This document shows positions 9,509 through 17,579 of a DNA stretch of 64,000 nucleotides, piece by piece; within the stretch, counting starts at the first letter, position 1; every line of letters begins with the position of its first letter. The DNA is taken from contig NZ_LT632322.1 of assembly GCF_900119705.1 (NCBI RefSeq), positions 496,001-560,000 of the forward strand, written 5' to 3'. The notes below the pieces were generated by a model. The model did not search any database. It was not told where the DNA came from and was given only the letters and a program-made list of their open reading frames with translations. Both the position numbers and the translations under genes were made by a program. The DNA is from Murdochiella vaginalis. Lineage in GTDB: Bacteria; Bacillota; Clostridia; Tissierellales; Peptoniphilaceae.

Positions 9509-10246
9509 GGGCGACACGTTCGTAAGTGAAAAGCTTGCGCACAAAGTCGAAGGGCATTGACCCGAAAACTTTGGAGAACTGATATTCCGATTGGTGAAAT
9601 GAGGGAGTAACGCCCTGAAGCGCCTACCTAATACTCCGAATGGCAGGAAACCATGCAACAGGTTTCCCCAAAAGATGTTATAGAGCTCGGTGAAGTCGGC
9701 AGAGAGCAGTCGTAAGTATGATTTTCAGACGATACACGAAAGCTGTCCAGCGGTGGATGGTGCTGCCTATATGCCGGGGTTCGGTTACCCATGGTCAGGA
9801 TGATAGAGATATCTGACGAATTTCTGAATGTACGAGTCTAAACGTTGATACTGTCGAAAGGCAGTACACCTTTTACGGTGGTGTCCGTGGATAAGTAAGA
9901 CTGGTTGTTATGAAAGTCCATGCATCGTTACAGGCGATGCGGTTATGCATGACCGGATACAGGCTCAGAGGAAAGACCTAAAGGTATCCAATGATAGGAA
10001 TATCGGAACGTGGAAAGCTGGGAACATGGAGGCTGTTGCAGACCGATGAAGTGGTGGATGGGAATACCTTCGCGAGAGGGCAATAACCATTCTTTATTCC
10101 AGTGAGAGCAGTGGCATGGTACCTGTGAAGCCGTGAACAAGTAAGCGGTGGAGGGACGGCCACAAGTCGAATTCAGTAAAAATCATAAAATACACAACAA
10201 ACACAGCTTCGAGTATGACAAAGAAAATCCAAACTGAAAGGAGAGG

Positions 10247-12130
10247 ATGCCTGTGCCCACTTCGGAGCAGCAAGAAAGGAAAAGTAAACAAAGAAAAATC
10301 CGCAATTCAGAGTATTACGACATGGAGTCAACCTTTGACCGCCTGTATGCCGAAAGCAAAAATGGAAAAACCTTCAATCATCTGATGGAAATCATTGAGA
10401 GCGAGGAAAACATCAAGCTGGCTTATCGGACGATCAAAAAGAATACAGGAAGTAATACGGCTGGTGTGGATAAGCGGACGATAAAAAGCCTCATGAAATT
10501 AAGTGAGGAAGAATACGTCCGCCAGATACGAAATCAATTCAGCAACTATCACCCGCGCCCCGTAAGGCGTGTGGAGATACCAAAGCCCAATGGAAAGATG
10601 AGACCGCTGGGAATCCCCACGATCATAGACCGCATTGTCCAACAGTGCGTTTTACAGGTCATGGAGCCGATCTGTGAAGCAAAATTCAGTGAGAATTCAA
10701 ACGGGTTCCGCCCGAATCGCTCTGCTGAAACAGCGATTGCACAGTGTATGCGGCTGGTGCAGGTACAACACCTGCATCATGTCGTTGATCTTGACATCAA
10801 AGGATTCTTCGACAACATCAACCATACAAAACTGATCCGTCAAATCTGGGCATTGGGAATCCGTGACAAAAAGCTGATATGCATCATTAAGGAAATGCTG
10901 AAAGCGCCGGTCATCATGCCAAACGGTGAAAAGGTCTATCCGACCAAGGGAACACCACAGGGAGGAATCCTGTCACCGCTACTTGCAAATATCGTATTGA
11001 ATGAACTGGATTGGTGGATTGCTTCCCAATGGGAAGAAATGCCAACCAAAACAGAATTCAAGATAAGAGAAAATGCGAGTGGCACAAAGATCAAGAGCCA
11101 TTCTTACAGAGCTTTGCGCAGAAGCAGACTGAAAGAAATGCACGCGGTCAGATACGCAGATGATTTCAAAATCTTCTGTTCCTCTCATGAGGAAGCTGTC
11201 AGGGCCTATAAAGCCACAGAATTATGGCTGAAGGACAGACTGGGGCTGGATATCAGTCCTGATAAATCCAAGGTAGCGAACCTGAAACGGCAGTATTCTG
11301 AATTTCTCGGATTCAAGCTGAAAGTTCGTAAAAAGGGCAGGAAATATGTCATTCGGTCTCATATGAGCGATAAGGCGTACAAAAAGGCGCATGAAAAGCT
11401 ATCCGAAGAAGTGAAGAAGCTGGCTCATTCGTCAGAAGAAGCACAGTTCATGCAGTTACAGAAATACAATTCTGTTGTTGCAGGCCTTCACGAATACTAC
11501 TGTATTGCTACAGAAGTATCTCATGACTTCGGAAAGCTTGCCTTCAGTATTAACAAACAGCTCAGAAACAGGCTGAAAGGCGATCTGTCCAAAACAGGAT
11601 ATCTCAAGGATGGGTTTATCAAGCGGAAATATGGAGAAAGCAGACAGCTGAGATTTCTTCACAAGCGGCCTGTGGTTCCGGTGGGATTTGCACAGCCCAA
11701 GAACGCCCAGCATAAACGCAAGGCGGTCAATAAGTATACGGTGGAAGGTCGTGAGTTGATTCATAAGAATCTTCAAATTGACACAGAAACAATGCTTTGG
11801 GTGATGCGTAATCCTGTCCGGGGTCGATCTATAGAGTATGCGGATAACAGGATTTCACTGTATGCGGCGCAGTACGGCAAATGTGCTGTCACTGGGGAGA
11901 CAATGGCTCCTCATGACATCCACTGTCACCATAAGCTGCCGGTCAGCAAAGGTGGAACCGATGAATATGCCAACCTGATTTTGATTAAGAAGGATGTGCA
12001 TACCATCATCCATGCAACACAAGACCCAACAGTCGAGAGACTCCTGAAATTCCTTAATCTTGAACCAAAACAACTTGTAAAGCTTAACAAGCTTCGTGCA
12101 TTGGCAGAAATGCCGCCCATTATTCTTTGA
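10247..12130 (+). CDS. ltrA: Group II intron reverse transcriptase/maturase with HNH endonuclease
   Basis: The 627-residue protein has the RT blocks in order: GVDKRTIKSL, RPLGIPTIIDRIVQQ, NGFRPNRSAETAI, DLDIKGFFDNINH, GTPQGGILSPLLAN and the catalytic AVRYADDFKIF. A maturase X region follows, then a C-terminal HNH nuclease domain near residues 560-610 with the CHHKLPVSKGG motif. It splices its own intron and copies it into DNA target sites after the HNH domain cuts one strand. The start follows GAAAGGAGAGG. All catalytic motifs are intact, so the intron is probably active. Confidence 0.95.
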   Translation: MPVPTSEQQERKSKQRKIRNSEYYDMESTFDRLYAESKNGKTFNHLMEIIESEENIKLAYRTIKKNTGSNTAGVDKRTIKSLMKLSEEEYVRQIRNQFSNYHPRPVRRVEIPKPNGKMRPLGIPTIIDRIVQQCVLQVMEPICEAKFSENSNGFRPNRSAETAIAQCMRLVQVQHLHHVVDLDIKGFFDNINHTKLIRQIWALGIRDKKLICIIKEMLKAPVIMPNGEKVYPTKGTPQGGILSPLLANIVLNELDWWIASQWEEMPTKTEFKIRENASGTKIKSHSYRALRRSRLKEMHAVRYADDFKIFCSSHEEAVRAYKATELWLKDRLGLDISPDKSKVANLKRQYSEFLGFKLKVRKKGRKYVIRSHMSDKAYKKAHEKLSEEVKKLAHSSEEAQFMQLQKYNSVVAGLHEYYCIATEVSHDFGKLAFSINKQLRNRLKGDLSKTGYLKDGFIKRKYGESRQLRFLHKRPVVPVGFAQPKNAQHKRKAVNKYTVEGRELIHKNLQIDTETMLWVMRNPVRGRSIEYADNRISLYAAQYGKCAVTGETMAPHDIHCHHKLPVSKGGTDEYANLILIKKDVHTIIHATQDPTVERLLKFLNLEPKQLVKLNKLRALAEMPPIIL

Positions 12131-12193
12131 ATGAAATGCTGTAACGAGGTGTGTAAGTTGTGTGCTTCATGTCCCAAAACTACTGAATTCGAT

Positions 12194-12279
12194 GGAACGC
12201 CGTGTGCGGTGAAAGCCGCACGCACGGTGTGGAGCGGGGGAAAATCCTGAGATAATTTCAAGGGATTACCTATCGCTAT
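12194..12279 (+). ncRNA. Group II intron domains V and VI
   Basis: Domain V is a hairpin formed by CGCCGTGTGCGG, a GAAA tetraloop and CCGCACGCACGG. Domain VI starts at 12243 with an AATCC/GGATT stem and ends at the splice site CTAT. These are the catalytic core and branch-point hairpins of the intron ribozyme. Confidence 0.85.
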
Positions 12280-12380
12280 CCGGCGCGAAGTCGCAGGGCA
12301 TGAAACAGTTGATGGCGGGCGGCGGCGTTGCCCTTATTGGGCTTACCCTTGTCCCGTTGCTCTCCGGCCTGTTTGGATAA
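12280..12380 (+). CDS. Maff2/VirB2-like conjugation protein, 3' exon
   Basis: The exon completes the codon split by the intron and encodes PGAKSQGMKQLMAGGG, then a second membrane helix ALIGLTLVPLLSGLF and a stop. It matches the usual C-terminus of Maff2. Unlike the 5' exon it is GC-rich, as is the rest of the ICE from here to 29600, so the two halves of this gene come from different element backgrounds. Confidence 0.85.
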
Positions 12381-12453
12381 TGCCACAAACTAACACTACC
12401 CGCCGCGCTCTCCCGCTTCACGCGGGAGGGCGCGGGAAAGGAGGGATTAGCTT

Positions 12454-13317
12454 TTGATATGGCAGATGATTGAAGATTGGTTTCGCGGCATTTTGACAGA
12501 CGGAATACTCTCTAATCTCTCCGGGCTGTTCGACAGCGTAAATACAGAGGTTGGAGAAATCGCAACGCAAGTCGGCACAACCCCCGCCGGGTGGAACGCG
12601 GGCATATTCAATATGATACGCAGCCTATCGGAAAACGTCATTGTGCCGATTGCGGGCGTTATCATTACCTTTGTCATGTGCTACGAACTAATCCAGCTTG
12701 TAATTGAGAAAAACAATCTGCACGATCTCGACACTTGGATTTTCTTCAAGTGGATTTTCAAAACCTTTGTTGCGGTGCTGCTGGTAACAAATACTTGGAA
12801 CATCGTCATGGGCGTATTTGACATTACACAGAGCGTCGTCAACGACAGCGCGGGCGTTATCATATCCGACACAAGCATAGATATTGCAACCGTTATCACC
12901 GATATAGAAGCAAAGCTGGACGCTATGAGCGTCGGCGGGCTTTTGGGGCTATGGTTTCAATCACTCTTTGTGGGGCTTACCATGAAAGCGTTGTCTATCT
13001 GTATCATGCTGGTGGTGTACGGGCGCATGATTGAAATATACCTTGTAACGAGTATCGCCCCTATCCCCGTTGCGACAATGGTAAATCGTGAATGGGGCGG
13101 CATGGGACAGAACTACTTAAAATCCTTGCTTGCCCTCGGTTTTCAGGCTTTTCTAATTCTTGTGTGCGTCGGTATTTATGCGGTTTTGATACAGACAATC
13201 GCAGCAACCGATGACATATCCGGCGCGATCTGGTCTTGCATGGGCTATACCGTCCTCTTGTGTTTTACGCTTTTCAAAACGGGAAGCCTTGCAAAATCCG
13301 TATTCAGCGCGCATTAA
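12454..13317 (+). CDS. VirB6/TrbL-like conjugation membrane protein
   Basis: The 287-residue protein has five or six membrane helices after an N-terminal soluble segment. It occupies the position, directly after Maff2, that the CD1112-family TrbL/VirB6 homologue takes in clostridial ICEs. It would form part of the inner membrane channel of the type IV secretion system. The TTG start at 12454 follows GGAGGGATTAG; the ATG at 12466 is an alternative. Eleven bases separate it from the MT-A70 gene. Confidence 0.82.
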   Translation: MIWQMIEDWFRGILTDGILSNLSGLFDSVNTEVGEIATQVGTTPAGWNAGIFNMIRSLSENVIVPIAGVIITFVMCYELIQLVIEKNNLHDLDTWIFFKWIFKTFVAVLLVTNTWNIVMGVFDITQSVVNDSAGVIISDTSIDIATVITDIEAKLDAMSVGGLLGLWFQSLFVGLTMKALSICIMLVVYGRMIEIYLVTSIAPIPVATMVNREWGGMGQNYLKSLLALGFQAFLILVCVGIYAVLIQTIAATDDISGAIWSCMGYTVLLCFTLFKTGSLAKSVFSAH

Positions 13318-13327
13318 GGGGGTGCAG

Positions 13328-13876
13328 ATGAAGAAATACAAAATCATTTACGCCGATCCCCCTTGGAGATACGCGAGAAGCAAGGTACAGGGCGCAGCGG
13401 AAAAGCACTATCCCACTATGAGCATTGAGGAACTTTGCGCTTTACCCGTCAAAGAAATTGCGGATAAGGACTGCATTTTATTCCTATGGGCGACGTTCCC
13501 GCAGCTTAAAGAAGCATTACAGTTAATCAAGGCTTGGGGCTTTACCTATAAATCCGTTGCCTTTGTATGGTTAAAGCAAAATCGGAAATCGCCCACTTGG
13601 TTTTATGGCTTGGGCTTTTGGACGCGAGGAAATGCGGAAATCTGCTTGCTTGCTACCAAAGGACACCCGAAGCGACAATCAAACAAGGTACATCAATTTA
13701 TTATTTCCCCCGTCGAGCAGCACAGCAAAAAGCCGGATATAACGCGGGAAAAGATACTTGCCCTTATGGGCGATCTCCCGCGCATTGAACTGTTTGCAAG
13801 GCAGCATACCCCCGGTTGGGACGTATGGGGAAATGAAATCAAAAGCGACATACGGTTTGCCGGAAAGGAGGTTTGA
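13328..13876 (+). CDS. MT-A70 family adenine-specific DNA methyltransferase
   Basis: This 182-residue protein starts with KIIYADPPWRY, which contains the DPPW catalytic motif of MT-A70 N6-adenine methyltransferases. FLWATFPQL and the glycine-rich segment GLGFWTRGNAEICLLATKG complete the SAM-binding fold. I chose the ATG at 13328 after AAGGGGGTG; the longer upstream frame overlaps TrbL and has no ribosome site. It probably modifies element or target DNA to escape host restriction. It is embedded in the conjugation operon between TrbL and PrgI. Confidence 0.9.
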   Translation: MKKYKIIYADPPWRYARSKVQGAAEKHYPTMSIEELCALPVKEIADKDCILFLWATFPQLKEALQLIKAWGFTYKSVAFVWLKQNRKSPTWFYGLGFWTRGNAEICLLATKGHPKRQSNKVHQFIISPVEQHSKKPDITREKILALMGDLPRIELFARQHTPGWDVWGNEIKSDIRFAGKEV

Positions 13877-13877
13877 A

Positions 13878-14270
13878 ATGGCGTATGTAACCGTCCCAAA
13901 GGACTTAACAAAAATCAAAAGCAAGGTAATGTTCAACCTTACGAAACGACAGCTAATTTGTTTCAGCGCGGCGGTGGCAATCGGACTGCCGCTGTTCTTT
14001 TTGGTAAAAAGCAGCGTTGGAACGAGCGCAGCGGCATTGTGCATGGTGCTTGCCATGCTGCCTATGTTTTTGCTTGCCATGTACGAGAAAAACGGGCAAC
14101 CGCTGGAAGTGATTATTCGGCAATTTGTGGAAGTGAAGTTTCTTCGCCCCAAAGAGCGACCTTATCAGACCAACAATTTTTATGCCGCCCTTGCGCGGCA
14201 AGAGCAATTAGATAAGGAGGTACGGGCGATTGTCAAAGGAAAAGAAAAACACCCAAAACGAAAAGCGTAA
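13878..14270 (+). CDS. PrgI family conjugation protein
   Basis: A 130-residue protein starting MAYVTVPKDLTKIKSK, with two adjacent membrane helices (about residues 26-65) and a basic C-terminal half. This order and the position just before VirB4 fit the PrgI family (VirB3-like) of Gram-positive type IV secretion systems. The ribosome site AAAGGAGG is excellent. The 3' end overlaps the VirB4 gene by 41 bases. Confidence 0.88.
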   Translation: MAYVTVPKDLTKIKSKVMFNLTKRQLICFSAAVAIGLPLFFLVKSSVGTSAAALCMVLAMLPMFLLAMYEKNGQPLEVIIRQFVEVKFLRPKERPYQTNNFYAALARQEQLDKEVRAIVKGKEKHPKRKA

Positions 14271-16626
14271 ACTTTCCCGACAGGAAAGAAAACAGATAGA
14301 TACCCTTATCCGACAGGCAAAGGGCGACGGGAAGCCCTATACGGCGCAGGACAGCATACCGTTTGAGCGAATGTATAAGGACGGGATTTGCCGCCTTGCA
14401 AACGGGCGGTATTCCAAGTGCATTGAGTTTGAGGATATAAATTATCAGCTTGCGCAGCCGGACGACAAAACCGCCATTTTTGAAGCCCTTTGCGATATGT
14501 ATAACTCATTCGACGCTTCTATCAACGTGCAGCTTTCCCTAATCAGCCGCCATGCGAACAAGGACGATTTCAAGAACAGTATCACGATTGCGCCGCAGAA
14601 TGACGATTTCGACAGTATCAGAGCAGAATACACCGAAATGCTTAGGACGCAGCTTGAACGCGGAAACAACGGGCTTATCAAGACCAAGTTTCTTACCTTT
14701 ACCGTTGAAGCAAAGGACATCAGATCGGCGCGGGCGCGGCTTGCCCGCATTGAAACGGACACCCTCAACCATTTTAAGGTGATCGGCGCGGCGGCGCGGG
14801 TATTGGACGGGAAACAGCGTCTTGAAGTGCTGCATGGGATTTTCCACCCGGACGGGGAACGCTTTAACTTTGCGTGGGAATGGCTACCCGCAAGCGGTCT
14901 TTCCGTCAAAGACTTTATCGCCCCGTCCTCTTTCCGATTTGGCGACGGGCGAATGTTTCAAATGGGCGGCAAGTTTGGTGCGGTTTCCTTTTTGCAGATC
15001 GTCGCGCCGGAACTTTCCGACCGTATGCTTGCTGACTTCATGGACGCGGAAAACGGGATTATCGTCAATCTGCACATTCAGAGTATCGACCACAACGAAG
15101 CAATCAAGACGATTAAGCGCAAGATCACCGACCTTGACCGCATGAAGATTGAAGAACAAAAGAAAGCAATCCGCAGCGGTTATGACATGGATATTATTCC
15201 GTCCGACCTTGCCACCTACGGCGGGGAAGCAAAAAACCTACTCCGCGATTTGCAGAGCCGCAACGAAAGAATGTTTCTGCTTACGCTGCTTGTCTTAAAC
15301 CTTGCAGATACCAAGCAGAAATTGGATAACGAAGTGTTCGGGGCGGCGGCAATCGCACAGAAATACAACTGCATTTTGACCCTCCTTGACTACCGGCAGG
15401 AACAGGGGCTTATGTCCTCTATCCCGTTGGGGGATAACCTTATCCATATCCAGCGCGGCTTGACGACCAGCAGCACCGCCGTTTTCGTTCCCTTTACGGT
15501 GCAAGAGCTGTTCCAAAGCGGCGAAGCATTGTATTACGGCTTAAACGCCCTTTCCAACAACATGATTTTGTGCGACCGAAAGAAGCTGAAAAACCCCAAC
15601 GGCTTGATACTCGGCACACCGGGCAGCGGCAAAAGTTTTTCTGCAAAACGTGAAATCACAAACGCTTTTCTTATCACGTCCGACGACATTATCATTTGCG
15701 ACCCCGAAGCCGAATATTACCCCCTTGTCGGACGTTTGAAAGGACAGGTTATCAAGGTTTCGCAGAACAGCACGCAGTACATTAACCCTATGGATATTAA
15801 CCTCAATTACAGCGAGGGCGACACGCCCATAGCCTTAAAGAGCGATTTTATCCTTTCCTTTTGTGAGTTGATTATGGGAGGTAAAAACGGGCTGGAAGCT
15901 GTCGAAAAGACCTTGATTGACCGCGCTGTTATCAGCGTGTACCGCAACTACCTTGCCGACCCGAAGCCCGAAAATATGCCGATTTTGGGCGACCTCTACG
16001 ACGAGATCAAGAAGCAGCCGGAAAAGGAAGCGCAGCGTATCGCGGCGGCATTGGAACTCTATGTAAACGGCAGCTTGAACATTTTTAACCACAGGACAAA
16101 CGTTGACATTCATAACCGCCTTGTCTGCTTTGATATTAAGGAACTCGGTACGCAGCTTAAAAAAGTCGGTATGCTTATCGTCCAAGACCAAGTATGGAAC
16201 AGAGTAACGGTAAACCGCAGCGAGGGCAAGGCGACGCGGTATTACATCGACGAGTTTCATTTGCTCTTGAAAGAGGAACAGACCGCCGCCTATTCCGTCG
16301 AGATTTGGAAGCGTTTTAGGAAGTGGGGCGGTATTCCGACAGGTATCACCCAAAACGTGAAAGATTTGTTGTCGTCCCGCGAGGTGGAGAACATCTTTGA
16401 AAACAGCGATTTTGTCTATATGCTCAACCAAGCCCAGGGCGACCGGGAAATCCTTGCCAAGCAGCTTAACATTTCGCAGCAGCAAATGACCTATGTAACC
16501 CATTCCGAAGCGGGCGAGGGACTTATCTTCTATGGCAACGTGATTTTACCCTTTATTGACCGTTTCCCGAAAGATACGGAACTCTACCGCGTGATGACGA
16601 CCAAGCCCGGCGAGGTGTCGGCATGA
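14230..16626 (+). CDS. VirB4-like type IV secretion ATPase (CD1110 family)
   Basis: The 798-residue cytoplasmic ATPase energises the conjugation channel. Walker A is GTPGSGKS (about residues 462-469) and Walker B is YYIDEFHLLL (about 672). The N-terminal half has the VirB4 domain. The TTG start lies inside the PrgI gene after AAGGAGGT; length and N-terminus (SKEKKNTQNEK) fit the family. The methyltransferase gene starts four bases before its end. All motifs are intact. Confidence 0.93.
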   Translation: MSKEKKNTQNEKRKLSRQERKQIDTLIRQAKGDGKPYTAQDSIPFERMYKDGICRLANGRYSKCIEFEDINYQLAQPDDKTAIFEALCDMYNSFDASINVQLSLISRHANKDDFKNSITIAPQNDDFDSIRAEYTEMLRTQLERGNNGLIKTKFLTFTVEAKDIRSARARLARIETDTLNHFKVIGAAARVLDGKQRLEVLHGIFHPDGERFNFAWEWLPASGLSVKDFIAPSSFRFGDGRMFQMGGKFGAVSFLQIVAPELSDRMLADFMDAENGIIVNLHIQSIDHNEAIKTIKRKITDLDRMKIEEQKKAIRSGYDMDIIPSDLATYGGEAKNLLRDLQSRNERMFLLTLLVLNLADTKQKLDNEVFGAAAIAQKYNCILTLLDYRQEQGLMSSIPLGDNLIHIQRGLTTSSTAVFVPFTVQELFQSGEALYYGLNALSNNMILCDRKKLKNPNGLILGTPGSGKSFSAKREITNAFLITSDDIIICDPEAEYYPLVGRLKGQVIKVSQNSTQYINPMDINLNYSEGDTPIALKSDFILSFCELIMGGKNGLEAVEKTLIDRAVISVYRNYLADPKPENMPILGDLYDEIKKQPEKEAQRIAAALELYVNGSLNIFNHRTNVDIHNRLVCFDIKELGTQLKKVGMLIVQDQVWNRVTVNRSEGKATRYYIDEFHLLLKEEQTAAYSVEIWKRFRKWGGIPTGITQNVKDLLSSREVENIFENSDFVYMLNQAQGDREILAKQLNISQQQMTYVTHSEAGEGLIFYGNVILPFIDRFPKDTELYRVMTTKPGEVSA

Positions 16627-17579
16627 GGATAGAAACGGATAAAATCTATTGCGGCGACAGCTTGCAGGTGCTTCAAACCTTGCCGGATAACTGTTTGGAT
16701 TGTTGCGTAACGTCCCCGCCCTACTACGCTTTGCGCGATTACGGCACAGACGGGCAAATCGGGCGTGAAGCAACGCCGGAGGAATATGTTTCCCGCATTA
16801 CGGCGGTTTTCCATGAGGTAAAGCGGGTGCTTACGCCGGAGGGTACTTGTTGGCTGAATATCGCGGACACTTATTGCGGCACAGGCAGCAAAGCCGACCA
16901 CCAAGACCCGAAATATCCCAAAGGCAGGAACGGGCAGCAAGTGGCGGTAAACCACCGCGCCCCCGGCTGCAAGCCGAAAGACCTAATCGGTATTCCGTGG
17001 CTTGTAGCCCTTGCCTTGCGGGGCGACGGTTGGTATTTGCGCAGTTCTATCATTTGGCACAAGGGAAACGCCATGCCGGAAAGCACGCGGGACAGACCGA
17101 CGCGCTGCTATGAATATGTGTTTCTGCTTACCAAGTCAAAGAAATATTACTATGATTGGCAAGCAGTAGCCGAGCCGATAGCCCCCACAACGGCGGTACG
17201 GCTGAAAAGCGGAGTTGGGAAAGGCAACAAATATGCCGCTACCGTTCCGGGGCAAAACCAGCCGCAGAAAATCAACCGTCCCCGCAGGAAAGGCGCATAC
17301 ACCGACGAAATGATTTCCCCCGTCCGCAGCCGCCGCAACGTTTGGCAGATCAACACAGCTTCCTATCGCGGCGGGCATTTTGCAGCGTTCCCGCCCAAAC
17401 TTGCGGAAACGTGCATTTTGGCGGGCTGTCCTGTCGGCGGGATTGTGCTTGACCCGTTTTTAGGCAGCGGCACGACCGCAGCGGCGGCAAAAAGCCTTTC
17501 CCGCCGCTATGTGGGTATAGAGATCAACCCCGAATACTGCACCCTTGCAAAACAGCGTATTGGAGGTGATGAACATTGA
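16623..17579 (+). CDS. Site-specific DNA methyltransferase (TSPPYY type)
   Basis: The 318-residue protein carries motif IV as TSPPYY near residue 30 and motif I as DPFLGSGTTAA near residue 277, the permuted order of beta-class amino-methyltransferases that act on adenine N6 or cytosine N4. No restriction endonuclease gene is adjacent, so it is a solitary, probably protective enzyme of the ICE. It overlaps VirB4 upstream and the NlpC/P60 gene downstream by four bases each. With the MT-A70 gene it gives the element two DNA modification activities. Confidence 0.92.
   Translation: MRIETDKIYCGDSLQVLQTLPDNCLDCCVTSPPYYALRDYGTDGQIGREATPEEYVSRITAVFHEVKRVLTPEGTCWLNIADTYCGTGSKADHQDPKYPKGRNGQQVAVNHRAPGCKPKDLIGIPWLVALALRGDGWYLRSSIIWHKGNAMPESTRDRPTRCYEYVFLLTKSKKYYYDWQAVAEPIAPTTAVRLKSGVGKGNKYAATVPGQNQPQKINRPRRKGAYTDEMISPVRSRRNVWQINTASYRGGHFAAFPPKLAETCILAGCPVGGIVLDPFLGSGTTAAAAKSLSRRYVGIEINPEYCTLAKQRIGGDEH

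Larger units (their letters stand above)
9509..12279 (+). mobile_element. Group II intron with reverse transcriptase/maturase, inserted in the Maff2 gene
   Basis: The boundaries were set by the host frame: removing 9509-12279 restores Asn-Pro-Gly and a 71-residue Maff2 protein. The 5' end reads GGGCGACACG, close to the GUGYG consensus but not identical. The 3' end is AT preceded by a domain VI hairpin with an unpaired A. Domain V is visible at 12195-12230. The first about 740 bases are noncoding and hairpin-rich, consistent with domains I-III, and domain IV carries the maturase gene. The element probably splices from the transcript, so conjugation need not be lost. Confidence 0.9.

Noticed and set aside
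13211-13876. Longer version of the MT-A70 gene with 39 extra N-terminal residues
   Set aside because: The extra part overlaps TrbL coding sequence; the ATG at 13328 has a ribosome site and begins at the conserved KIIYADPPW.
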